Origin: Prevotella sp. E2-28
Lineage (GTDB): Bacteria > Bacteroidota > Bacteroidia > Bacteroidales > Bacteroidaceae
NCBI RefSeq assembly: GCF_022024055.1
Contig: NZ_CP091788.1
Coordinates: 930,001-994,000, forward strand
DNA: 64,000 nucleotides
Direction of reading: 5' to 3'
The position numbers were made by a program, and so were the translations under genes. Below, in pieces: positions 13,297 through 23,300 of the stretch (the stretch's first letter is position 1; every line of letters begins with the position of its first letter). The notes beneath the pieces were generated by a model, which saw nothing but the letters and a program-made list of their open reading frames with translations, was not told the origin of the DNA and did not search any database.

Positions 13297-15864
13297 TCAA
13301 TATCGCCATGTCTTTCTGACGGTATAGGTGCCAGTCTGATATTCTTTTGTTTCGGTTTCGTAAGGAAGCGTCACAGAAGCGGTAGCACCTGCAGGGATGG
13401 TAAAGGTCCAAATCCAGTCGTTGCCCTCGTATTTCCAATGACTCTCAATAAGTCCGGCAGCTGAATTGTAGGTGGCGTCAAGATGACCAAGACGGAGGTC
13501 GGGCACAGGTTTCATGATGATATGCTTGAAGCCAGGCTGGGCAGGATCGGAGGCTATGCCTGCACAGGTCTGCCAAATCCACTGGCACACGCAGCCATAG
13601 GCATAATGATTAAAGCTGTTCATGCCATTGGGACCCATACCTTTGTCCTTTGTGTAACTGTTCCATCGCTCCCAAATAGTGGTGGCTCCGTTATCAACAG
13701 AGTAGAGCCAACTGGGGTTCTTACGCTGGAAGAGTAGGGTATAAGCCACATCCGTCATCCCGTTGTCTGTGAGTGTAGGCATCAGAATAGAGGTGCCGAG
13801 GAAGCCCGTTTGCAAGCAGTCGTCGTGGTCGCGGAAGTTCTGGCGTAGGCGCTCAATCATCTTTGCCTTTGCCTCGCCCTCGAAGAGATTATTGCGCAGG
13901 GCGAAGAGGGCTGGTGTCTGCATAGTGTTGAGGGTAGCGCACTTAAAGGTGCCGTCGGCATTGAGGAATTGCTGGCGCAGATAATCCCTTGCTTCCGCAG
14001 CCATTGCCGTATATTCGCTGGAGTCTCTGCCCAGTGCCTTTGCCATGTCTGCCATCATTGTGGCATCGATGGCCCAATAAGAGGCACCAAGATAGTTCCA
14101 ATATTCAATGGTCTCTGGCAGGGGCGTGTTGCCGTCGAAGGCGCTACGTCCGCAGGTTTCCAGAGGCTCGTAGCTCAGCCAGTCGCCCCATTGGTAGTTG
14201 CCGTTCTCTTGGCTCAGTGCATTGTGATCATATTTTGTATTGCAGATATGGTGCATATAGCGCTGCATCGACTCCCAGCATTCCTCCACAATGGCCTTGT
14301 CGCCAAACTGTTTCCATATGGTCCAAGGTACGATGATGCCAGCATCCGACCATCCGAAACGCATATATTCATCCTTCCATGAACCATATTGTCCGGGAGG
14401 CGACACGCTGGGGTAGCCGCCCTCGTCGTTTTGCGAGTCGCGCAGATCGTGCAGCCATTTATGGAAGAAGCGTCGTGTGTCGGCAAAGAAAGAGCCTGTC
14501 TCGCAGAACACCTGTGTGTCGGCTGTCCACCCCAGACGCTCGTTGCGCTGCGGACAGTCCGTTGGCACGCTCAGGTAGTTGGAACGCATGCCCCAGATGG
14601 TGTTCGAAATCAGTTGGTTTACCAGGTCGTTTCCTGTGGTGATATGTCCCGTCTCCATCTCTGGTGTGATGCTACTCACAGGGATGGATTGTATCTGTTG
14701 GATAGTGACCTCATCGGTAGCGGTGATGTCAAGGAAACGGTAGCCAAAGAAGGTCTGGCGTGGGGTATAGTAGGTATACCATTTTTTCAGTGTTGCAAAG
14801 GTGTAATCCAATCGAATGCTCTTATCGTGGATGCGCAGGTTCTTGCGATGGATGCTCCCTTCTGGACCATCCATGCCGCGACTCTTGGCACCATTGCCGT
14901 CGTTCAGCAGTTCGGCAGGCAGACAAGTAAGATGTGTCCCTGACTTAGCTGCGAATTTAAACGAAGGCACAGCAGCGCAGTTTTGTCCGAAGTCAACGAC
15001 GAGATGCTCGCCGGGATAGACAACCATCTTCTGACCGTTTTTATACTCACGGTCGATAACAATCTTGCCGTAAGCCTCATCGCTGGCATTCTCCACCTTT
15101 GAATAGACGTATGCGCGTTTAGGGGTGAGTGCCCATTTGTCGACGTGATAGACCTCGGCGCCGCATTTGGGCACGATAACGCCTTTGTATTCCTTACTGA
15201 CAGCGGGTTGTGGGAGAGCCTGAAAATCTGTGAATGGAGCGAGAGCCCTTGCATCATATTCCTCTCCGTCGAAGATGGCCGCATGCTTCACAGGACCTGC
15301 GATGCCCGCCTTCCAATCTTTCGTGTTAGTGCCGTAAAGCTGTTTCGTACCATCCGTGAAGGTCAGTTCCAGTACACCACGGAAGGCACACTTCTGGCCA
15401 TACATGCCATTTGACCCGCTGGGTGTGATAATTTTGTCGGCCCACCAGCCAGGTGTCACTTGGACTGCAAGCGTGTTCGTGTCGCCTTTCTTTTTCAGAA
15501 TCTGCTTAGTCACATCATAGGTAAACGCATATTTTGTCTTGCTGTGGTGTGAGAATCCTGGTCGCAGAACCTCTTTGCCAATACGTTGGCTGTTCACATA
15601 TAGTTCGTTCACACCTAGGCTGGTGGTCATCCACAGGGCTTTCTTCACCTTTTTCTCATTCTGGATGGTTGTTACAAACCAGTTGGCACCATCGGCTGCA
15701 CGGGTATGTTCGTTCACGCGCCCTTGTACTTCTGGCGCGTCAGCCACGCAAATCCATTCCGATTCTTTCCAAGTTTCATCAGATAAAGCATCTGTTAATT
15801 GGCCTTGTGCTTTCGTAGTGAAGCCTACAAGACATGCCAGTAGTAAGAGTTTAGTTTTTAGCAT
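13297..15864 (-). CDS. GH78 alpha-L-rhamnosidase
   Basis: Inverting family-78 enzyme, 855 residues from the ATG at 15864 (signal peptide MLKTKLLLLACLVGFTTKAQ). An upstream in-frame ATG at 15894 overlaps the promoter -7 box and is rejected. The accessory beta-domain has LRPGFSHHSKTKYAFTYDVT; the (alpha/alpha)6 catalytic barrel carries the signature DCPQRNERLGWTADTQV, with the family's acidic residues; the C-terminal beta-sandwich includes HIIMKPVPD. No sorting tail, so probably periplasmic. It is a single-gene unit with its own promoter. Rhamnose is not a usual xylan substituent in grass cell walls, so it may act on pectic or arabinogalactan side chains. Confidence 0.93.
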   Translation of the reverse strand: MLKTKLLLLACLVGFTTKAQGQLTDALSDETWKESEWICVADAPEVQGRVNEHTRAADGANWFVTTIQNEKKVKKALWMTTSLGVNELYVNSQRIGKEVLRPGFSHHSKTKYAFTYDVTKQILKKKGDTNTLAVQVTPGWWADKIITPSGSNGMYGQKCAFRGVLELTFTDGTKQLYGTNTKDWKAGIAGPVKHAAIFDGEEYDARALAPFTDFQALPQPAVSKEYKGVIVPKCGAEVYHVDKWALTPKRAYVYSKVENASDEAYGKIVIDREYKNGQKMVVYPGEHLVVDFGQNCAAVPSFKFAAKSGTHLTCLPAELLNDGNGAKSRGMDGPEGSIHRKNLRIHDKSIRLDYTFATLKKWYTYYTPRQTFFGYRFLDITATDEVTIQQIQSIPVSSITPEMETGHITTGNDLVNQLISNTIWGMRSNYLSVPTDCPQRNERLGWTADTQVFCETGSFFADTRRFFHKWLHDLRDSQNDEGGYPSVSPPGQYGSWKDEYMRFGWSDAGIIVPWTIWKQFGDKAIVEECWESMQRYMHHICNTKYDHNALSQENGNYQWGDWLSYEPLETCGRSAFDGNTPLPETIEYWNYLGASYWAIDATMMADMAKALGRDSSEYTAMAAEARDYLRQQFLNADGTFKCATLNTMQTPALFALRNNLFEGEAKAKMIERLRQNFRDHDDCLQTGFLGTSILMPTLTDNGMTDVAYTLLFQRKNPSWLYSVDNGATTIWERWNSYTKDKGMGPNGMNSFNHYAYGCVCQWIWQTCAGIASDPAQPGFKHIIMKPVPDLRLGHLDATYNSAAGLIESHWKYEGNDWIWTFTIPAGATASVTLPYETETKEYQTGTYTVRKTWRY

Positions 15865-15890
15865 ATTGTTATGGGTTGTAATATCAGTGT

Positions 15891-15899
15891 GCAAAATTA
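15891..15899 (-). promoter_or_regulatory. -7 box of the GH78 gene
   Basis: Minus-strand TAATTTTGC (15899-15891), about 27 nt before the ATG at 15864. It directly follows the terminator of the upstream operon. Confidence 0.5.
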
Positions 15900-15901
15900 C
15901 G

Positions 15902-15942
15902 AAAAAAATCCGGACCTACAATCGTTGGGTCCGGATTCTTTT
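15902..15942. terminator. Terminator after the CE1 gene (end of GH115-HTCS-GH115-CE1 operon)
   Basis: Perfect 10-bp arms AATCCGGACC (15907-15916) and GGTCCGGATT (15928-15937) with an 11-nt loop; on the minus strand a T-run follows (complement of 15902-15908). The plus-strand side is also T-rich, so it may work both ways. Confidence 0.75.
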
Positions 15943-15944
15943 TG

Positions 15945-17717
15945 TTACCTCTTATAAATCTTTTTACCGTTACTAATATATATGCCTGATTTTTGTGGGT
16001 TATTTACTTGGCGGCCTTGGAGGTCGTAGAAGCAATTATCAATTTTGGATTTTGAATCTTCAATTGTTTCAATGCCTGTTGCTACATAGGTCTTGGCTAC
16101 CAAAGAAAGCTGGCCAATGATGCAGTCGCTCCATTCAGATGCAGCACTATAGAATGCAATGACATAGTCGCCCTGTTCTTCAATATCGAACTCGAAGGTC
16201 TGCTGGGCAGGACTGTTGAAGTTGTTGGAAGCCGTGTTGCCAATGTTGATGTTTGGCGTGTAGGTCTGGCTGGCGATGCTCTTGCCTGCGCGTGTCTCAA
16301 TATCCAGTTCTACTTCGCCGAAGTTGGACATGTTCCAGTTGCAGATTTTGTATTTCAGTATGTAGTGACCAGGAGCCAGACTGAGTGTGTTGCCTGCGCT
16401 GCTGAGTCCAAATTTAGCATAGCCCTGCTTGGCGTTTCCATTGATATTGCGGAAATAGAGACCGTAGTTGAAACCTTTCGTAGAGCCCGTGAACTGCAAC
16501 ACACGACAGCCTGATGAATAACCACCACTGTAGCCCGTGCGCTTCTCGCTACTGTCGTAGGTTGTCCAGCCTGCAGGAAGGGCATTCGCCTCATTGAAGA
16601 ATGTTGAGAGATTTAACGTAGAAGCGGGAGCCTGAAGCGTCAATTCCACTGAGGCGGTGCTCGTCTCGCCATCATTATCGGTAGCAATGGCTTTCAGCGT
16701 GTGCTTGCCAGTCTTAGTACTAGAGAACGTGGCTTTATAGGGCTTGGCAGTACAAGTGGCGAGTAGGGTAGTGCCATCGTAGAACTCCACCTTCTCTACA
16801 GTACCGTTGGGGTCGTCGGCAGTAGCAGTGATGGTGACCTCAGGGAATGTTACCTGTCCACTAGGTCCGAAGCTGATGTACTTTGTAGCTGTGGCAGGTG
16901 AAGTAATCTTTACGTTGGGATTGGTCTTGTTCAGCGAGAAACGCTTACAGAAGTTCCAGATTTCCTTACCAGTATATACCTGTTTCTCCTTGCAGATCCA
17001 GTGACCTTTGTTGGGCAATTCCAGCAGGCGAACCTCTGAACCGTCGTTACCGGGTCCCCAGACGTGCATTTTGCAGCCGCTGAAGCCGTTATAGTTGTTG
17101 GTGACTCTTGCCGTGGTAGGACAACCGTTATGGTTGATCCATACGTTGAGCGCAGGTTGTGCACCACTAAAGGCACAGGTCTCATCGTTGGTGCCGTGGA
17201 TATGCAGGATGGGAATGGCACGTACATTGGCATTTGCCGTGGCGCCGCCCATAGGATAACCGCTACAAGGAGCAAAGGCTGCGATGAGGTCGGGAATCTT
17301 GTTCATGGCGTGATAGGTCAGCATGCCGCCCATGGAGAAACCGCCCAGATAGACGCGGTTGCGGTCTATCTTGTGCTGCGTTACCATTTTGTCGATAATA
17401 GCCTTGATGAAGTTGATGTCGCGGTTGCCAGAGGTATCCCATGATTTATTGATACCATTGGGAAATACACAGACGAACTTAGCAGTGTCGCACACAGCCT
17501 CCATGCTTACGTTATTGTCTTTGAACTCGCTGTTCTGCATCCAGCCGGCATCCTGATTGTAGCCGTGGCAGAAGATGAGCAGCGGGCGACCTTCGCCCAG
17601 GTTATTAGGCACGATGACGTTGTAGGAGCGACTGGTGCCATCAACGGTGATGTTGTCGGCCTTGGCAGGCATCAGTCCTAAAACGAATAGGAGTAGTAAT
17701 AAAAAGGTTTGTTTCAT
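15945..17717 (-). CDS. Secreted CE1 feruloyl/acetyl-xylan esterase with Ig-like domain and sorting tail
   Basis: 590 residues. Signal peptide ends near PAKA. The esterase domain (to about residue 270) has nucleophile elbow GGFSMGG (Ser128), HIHGTNDE (Asp) and LPNKGHWI (His). Next come a Big_17/cadherin-like domain (VEKVEFYDGTTLLAT ... KAIATDNDGETSTA, about 275-360), a carbohydrate-binding-like beta domain of about 190 residues (LPAGWTTYDSSEKRTGYSGG), and the tail FYDLQGRQV...GIYISNGKKIYKR. Last gene of the operon GH115-HTCS-GH115-CE1, 27 bp after GH115 and followed by a terminator. It probably removes ester groups from xylan outside the cell. Confidence 0.88.
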   Translation of the reverse strand: MKQTFLLLLLFVLGLMPAKADNITVDGTSRSYNVIVPNNLGEGRPLLIFCHGYNQDAGWMQNSEFKDNNVSMEAVCDTAKFVCVFPNGINKSWDTSGNRDINFIKAIIDKMVTQHKIDRNRVYLGGFSMGGMLTYHAMNKIPDLIAAFAPCSGYPMGGATANANVRAIPILHIHGTNDETCAFSGAQPALNVWINHNGCPTTARVTNNYNGFSGCKMHVWGPGNDGSEVRLLELPNKGHWICKEKQVYTGKEIWNFCKRFSLNKTNPNVKITSPATATKYISFGPSGQVTFPEVTITATADDPNGTVEKVEFYDGTTLLATCTAKPYKATFSSTKTGKHTLKAIATDNDGETSTASVELTLQAPASTLNLSTFFNEANALPAGWTTYDSSEKRTGYSGGYSSGCRVLQFTGSTKGFNYGLYFRNINGNAKQGYAKFGLSSAGNTLSLAPGHYILKYKICNWNMSNFGEVELDIETRAGKSIASQTYTPNINIGNTASNNFNSPAQQTFEFDIEEQGDYVIAFYSAASEWSDCIIGQLSLVAKTYVATGIETIEDSKSKIDNCFYDLQGRQVNNPQKSGIYISNGKKIYKR

Positions 17718-17744
17718 AATGGTTATTTAGTTTTTTATTTGATG

Positions 17745-20267
17745 TTATTTCTTTTCTGGTGCACCGAAATAGCTGTAGCGATTGTTATCGGGGTTTACCA
17801 CGATGGTCTCGATGACAATTTCGGGGTCTATCATAATGAGCTTCAGCTTGTGTTTGCCAGATGTCGTATTGGGGAATTTTACCTCCAACCAGCGGATATT
17901 GTCAAACACTTCGTCGCGGCGCAGCATCTTTCTGCCGTCCTTCCAACCACTGAGCAACAGGTTGTTGTGGGGTGGGAGAGGTTTCAGGTTCTTTGACTGG
18001 GCGAGGTTCTTCGGTGTGTATTCCTGGAATTCATCGTGCAGACCCTGACGGGCATCGATGACCTGCATAGGTTCCTCGTCGAGCTGCACACCAAGGCGCA
18101 GACCACGAGCAGGCATGATGTCTTGTGTCGGCAATATTCCGATAGCAATCTTTCCCTCTTCGGTTAGATCTATGTCGTACTCCAGTTTAGGTCCGCTACC
18201 GTTGGCAGGCCATTCCTTCATCACGTCAGCAGCTCCCATGCAGGCATCGCCGCGGCCAAGTCCCCAAAGTATTTCCCATCCGTTAAAGCAAGGGTGTACC
18301 TCCCTTTTGGTGTTGACAAAGTCGATGACGGGGATAGAATATTCCTTTGAAGGGGTGGCGAATGAGTAGAGGAGCGGGTAGTTGACTTTATAGCCGAGGC
18401 TCATGGGGTGGCGGTTCTTGTCGGGGATAGACCATTGTGTATAGCCGATGTGGTTATCGAGCATCATACCATCCCACTTTCCGCCTGCCATCACCTTATT
18501 ATAATAATCGGTAAGGCGCAGGTCTTTTTCCATCAGGTGGCACACTGTAAGGCTATCTCCCATCGTAGCTGCATTGTACATCATCGCAACACCTGCAGAG
18601 GCTACTGCTGGATAATAAACCAACTGATAGAAGGCATCCTGTGCTGAGGCTGGGATACGCTCTTTCAAAGCCTCACAGCGCAGCACCACAGACTGCCAAA
18701 GGTTGTTCAGCTTCATCATCTCTGGATAGTTGAAGAGTCCTGGCACTTGCACCTCGGGTTTACGCCAAAGATTATACTTTGAATAGCAGGCGATGATATC
18801 GGCACACTCCTTGGCATCGGCATTTGACACGCCTCCGAGCACGCTACGTGTCCACTGGCGTAACCATCCTCTCTGCTCGTCACCTGCGCCCACGCTCTCA
18901 GGGTCCCAGGCATAGTCCATGATGAACGAGATGGGCATCTCCTTCGGCTTCAGGTCGCCTACATTGATAATCCAGATGCGGTCGATGCCGCTCTGATAGG
19001 CGAGGTTCAGTTGTTCACGGAGTTTCGGCACGGTGGTGGTGTTCACCCAACGGTCGTTCCAAGGGCCACCGTTCATGTCGATATGATAGTAGAGACCCAG
19101 ACCACCCTTGCGCTTGCGCTCCTTCTCAGTACCCTTGCGGCGGATGTAGCCCCAGTTGTTGTCGCAGAAAAGGAGTGTGACATCATCGGGCACGGTGAAG
19201 CCTGCATCGTAGTAGCGCTGCACTTCTGTGAAAATAGCCCATAGCTGAGGAACGGCATCGGCACGTCCGTAGATGTCCTTGATAATCTTACGCTGTCCGT
19301 CGATGACATTATGGAGCGTTTTCATGTTCTCCTGATCATCACCTTTACCCATTGCCACGTCGCCATCGCCACGCATACCGATGGTTACAAGGTTGTCATA
19401 GTTCTTATTGCGTTCCATGCCCTCGCGGAAGAACTGGTCCACGCGTTCCTTATTGGTGGCATAGTCCCAAGGGCCAACCTGCTCCTTGCGCTGTAGGTAC
19501 TCTCGATGGCTGCGCATCATGGGCTCGTGGTGACTAGTGCCCATCACGATGCCCATTTCATCGGCCAAACGGGGCGATTCGGGGTCGTCCTCATTGAAGT
19601 TGGTGCCCCACATGGCAGGCCAGAAATAGTTGGCCTTCAGGCGAAGCAAGAGTTCAAAGACTTTCTCGTAGGCATTGGAGTTAATGCCTCCGAAATGCTT
19701 GGTACACCATGTGCCGAAGCTAGGCCATTCGTCGTTGATAAAGATGCCGCGATACTTTACGGCAGGCCAGTCGCATATACGCCCTTCGTCGTAATAAAGT
19801 TCGTCTTGATGTACTACAGGAGCGTCAGCCATCCAATACCAGGGCGACACGCCGATACGCTTGGATATCTCATAAATGCCATAGATGGTGCCGCGCTTGT
19901 CGTTGCCTGCAATGACGAGATTTCCATCTATCACGTCGATACAGTAGCCCTCCCAATGGCCCTTTATTTTCTTGACATCAAGTTTCTTTTGCTTGATCAG
20001 TTTATCGATAAGGGGGCTCTTGCCAATGGTGCCTGCGATGATTGTGGGTTGCGATTCTGTCGCAATATACTTAACGGGTGCGGCTACGCCTGTTACCTTC
20101 CTTATGTCGTCACCCAGGTCGTTAGCTGCGCGGATAACGCCTTTCCAGTCGTTTTCATCAACAAGGATGGTTGTTGTCTTACCGTCTTTGGCAATACAGA
20201 ATTTATCTTGTGCCGTCACAGTTAATACTGCAAACAGCATCATGATACCTATGAGACTCTTTCTCAT
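17745..20267 (-). CDS. GH115 xylan alpha-1,2-glucuronidase (copy 1)
   Basis: Family-115 enzyme, 840 residues, which removes (4-O-methyl-)glucuronic acid from internal and terminal xylose of polymeric xylan. Signal peptide ends near TVTAQ. Family landmarks: IAGTIGKSPLID, GNDKRGTIYGIYEISKRIGVSPWYWMADAP, KYRGIFINDEWPS, LLRLKANYFWPAMW, WIINVGDLKPKEMPI and GKWDGMMLDNHIGYTQW. No sorting tail, suggesting a periplasmic location. Lies 45 bp downstream of the HTCS gene and 27 bp before the CE1 gene. Clearly diverged from the copy at 24219, so the two may prefer different decorations. Confidence 0.93.
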   Translation of the reverse strand: MRKSLIGIMMLFAVLTVTAQDKFCIAKDGKTTTILVDENDWKGVIRAANDLGDDIRKVTGVAAPVKYIATESQPTIIAGTIGKSPLIDKLIKQKKLDVKKIKGHWEGYCIDVIDGNLVIAGNDKRGTIYGIYEISKRIGVSPWYWMADAPVVHQDELYYDEGRICDWPAVKYRGIFINDEWPSFGTWCTKHFGGINSNAYEKVFELLLRLKANYFWPAMWGTNFNEDDPESPRLADEMGIVMGTSHHEPMMRSHREYLQRKEQVGPWDYATNKERVDQFFREGMERNKNYDNLVTIGMRGDGDVAMGKGDDQENMKTLHNVIDGQRKIIKDIYGRADAVPQLWAIFTEVQRYYDAGFTVPDDVTLLFCDNNWGYIRRKGTEKERKRKGGLGLYYHIDMNGGPWNDRWVNTTTVPKLREQLNLAYQSGIDRIWIINVGDLKPKEMPISFIMDYAWDPESVGAGDEQRGWLRQWTRSVLGGVSNADAKECADIIACYSKYNLWRKPEVQVPGLFNYPEMMKLNNLWQSVVLRCEALKERIPASAQDAFYQLVYYPAVASAGVAMMYNAATMGDSLTVCHLMEKDLRLTDYYNKVMAGGKWDGMMLDNHIGYTQWSIPDKNRHPMSLGYKVNYPLLYSFATPSKEYSIPVIDFVNTKREVHPCFNGWEILWGLGRGDACMGAADVMKEWPANGSGPKLEYDIDLTEEGKIAIGILPTQDIMPARGLRLGVQLDEEPMQVIDARQGLHDEFQEYTPKNLAQSKNLKPLPPHNNLLLSGWKDGRKMLRRDEVFDNIRWLEVKFPNTTSGKHKLKLIMIDPEIVIETIVVNPDNNRYSYFGAPEKK

Positions 20268-20312
20268 CTCTTTTAATTTATAGTTTTAATGGTTTTTGTT
20301 TAGCTTTCTATG

Positions 20313-23300
20313 TCACATTTTGTGTGACTCGGCATATTCTGATGGTGACTGTCCGAAATGAGTCTTGAAGGCGGTGGAGAAGTGTGCTTGGTCGGCATAG
20401 CCTACGCGGTCGGCAATCTGAGAAACATTGATTTTCCCTTCTCGTAACAGACGGGCGGCCTGCTCCATACGCAGGTTGCGCAGGAATTTTCCTGTGGAGA
20501 CACCTGTGATTTCCTTCATCTTACGATGTAGCTGGGCACGACTGATACCCACGTCATTAGCCATCGTATCTACATTATAGTCGGGGTCTGAGAAATTGGC
20601 ATTGACAGAACGCATGATACGCTCCATAAGAGCATCGTCATTACCCTTTACCTCAACCTGTTCTACGCGGTCTTCCTGTTTCAGGGCACCACTGAACTTA
20701 CCCTTCAAGCGGCGTACGTTGACAATAAGGTTGTCTATCTGGATATGCAGCTCCTCCATGTCGAAAGGTTTGGCAATATAAGCATCGGCTCCATTTCTGA
20801 GACCTTCCAGTTTGTATTCTACTTCAGCCTTAGAGGTGAGCATGATAACAGGAATCTCAGAGATGTTGGGATTGTCCTTGATATGCTTGAGCAAGGTGAG
20901 ACCGTCCATCTCAGGCATCATCATGTCGCAGATGACGAGGTCGAACTCATCAGTGAGCAACATCTTCAGACCTTCCTTGCCGTTGACGGCGTGGTCAAAC
21001 TTATAACGGTCGCCCAGTTCGGAGATAATGTAGCGTGCAATTTCTGGTTCGTCGTCAACAATCAGTATGCGGAACTGGCGGAACTTCTGCTTGCTCTTGA
21101 TGCCTGCCGACAGCACTTCACGTACAGGACTGCCTGTAACAATTTGCTCAGGCTGCAAGTGCTTGTTGCCCTTGGGGATGGTTACTACAAAACAGGCGCC
21201 CTGCTTATCGGTGCGACGGAGGGCCTTGATGGTGCCACCATGCATCTCAGTGATAGCTCTGCAGAGGTTCAGCCCAATACCTGTGCCCTGTATGCCGAGG
21301 TTGGCTGAGTTACGTCCTTGATAGAAACGGTCAAACAGACGATCGGGATTCTCATCCTTGAAACCCATGCCATCGTCGATGACAGACAATTCGATGTTCT
21401 TTTCCGTCTCGTGCAGTATGACTTTCACTTCGCCATTATCGAAAGTATATTTGAATGCATTTGACAGCAGGTTAGAGATGACCTTATCGAAATTGATGCG
21501 GTCAACCCATGCCAGAACATGGTCTTTCTCATGTTCAAAGGTGAAGGCAATGTTGCGTTGGTCGGCACCAAACTGATAGAGCTTGCACACACCACTAATA
21601 AATTCTACGAGGTTAGTCTCCTGGCAGTGTAGTTGCATCTGCTGCTTGTCCAGTCGGCGCTGATCCAAAATTTGATTTACCAACTGCAGCAGGCGCTGGG
21701 CATTGCGGTCGATGGTGTCGATGGATGGTTGAAAGGTTGTAGAATTAAAGGATTGAAGTTCTTCTTCCGACTTCAGTTCTTCAATTTTTGAATCTTTTAA
21801 TTTGCCGATAGCTCCCATGATAATAGTTAACGGGGAGCGGATGTCATGGGTTGCATTGATGAGGAAGCGCATCTTCTCCTCTGCCAGCAGACGATGAGCA
21901 CGTCGGCGATAGCTAAAGCCCATGATTCCTATCAATACAATCAAAGCTATAATGTAAATGGCATACGCCCATGTAGAGCGATACCAAGGTGGAGTGACCT
22001 TGAGTGTAATCGTTGTGGATTCAGAATAGGCGGCCCCTGACATGGCCCTGACTTCAATATTGTAGGTGCCTGGCTGCAGGTGGCTCAGCATAATGGTGTT
22101 CTGACCTTCTGGGTTCTGTTGCCATGCCTCTTTGTTGATACGGTATTCGTAGATGATGTTGCTCGGGTTGTTGAAGTCGAGCAGCGAGAACTCCAGGGTG
22201 ATGGCGTTATCGAGATACGAAACGGTATAGCTGTCAGAGAATGGGCTGACGGGGTTGCCTGCAATAGAGAAGCCCGTGAACTTCACTTCCTTCAGTTGCT
22301 TATGACTGCCAGTAACCTGTGAGGGACTGAACACCGTAAGACCATCGTTGTTAGCGAAATAGATGACATCATCGGCATTATGCATACCCACGCTACAGAT
22401 ATACTCTTTAGTAGTAAGTCCGTTACCGTTGACGTGACCAATGAACTTCTGTGTCTTGATGTCATACTGCCAGATACCCATCGATGTGGCGCACCAGATA
22501 TCGCCGTTCTCAGCCTCCGCGATATAGGCAATGGTCTTGTCGGCTAAGGTGCACTCTTTGGTAAAGGGCTTTACTGTTGTTTCTCCTGGTGTGTAGCGAT
22601 ACAGTCCTTGGTCTGTACCAATGAGAATGTCTCCCTGTCTCGTCTCACAAAGTGAGAAACATATCATGCCGTCCATGAGACCTTCGAAGCCACGGGTGCG
22701 GAAACTGTCGTTTACTGGGTCGTAGCAGGACACACCTGATGATGTGGCTAGCCATATATAGCCGTTTTTGTCGCGCATCATGGCTATTACCCAGTTGTTG
22801 CAGAGTTTTCCCTTGGATGTTTTTGGGTCTGTGCCGTTATATTTCCTGATGTCTCCTGTGTAGGGATTGAATTTACAGAAACCACGTGAGTAAGTCGAGA
22901 TGTAGAGGTTGCCCTCTTCGTCGTCAACGATAGCATTTACCTTGTCGGCCACCAAACTGAGACGGTGTTGGTATTTCCCCGTGTTGGGGTCGTAGTTGAA
23001 AAGAGCTTCGTTATTTGCCAGCCAGTATTGGCCGTGACGGTCGCAGTATATGAGTTCTGTCGTTGCTGGTGCTGAGGGATGTCTTACTATGCGTCCTGTG
23101 GCATCGAAGGCAAATACGCCGCTACCCTGCACGGTACACCAGGTGAGTCCGTTCTCGCCTTTGCAGAGAGAGGTGATGGTAGAACTGATGAAATAGCGTT
23201 GGGCAGTAAAACTCCATGAGGCGAACTGTGGTTGCTGACTGGGCAATATAACCAGACCTTTCGACTGACAGCCCAACCAGATATTGCCACACTGGTCTTC

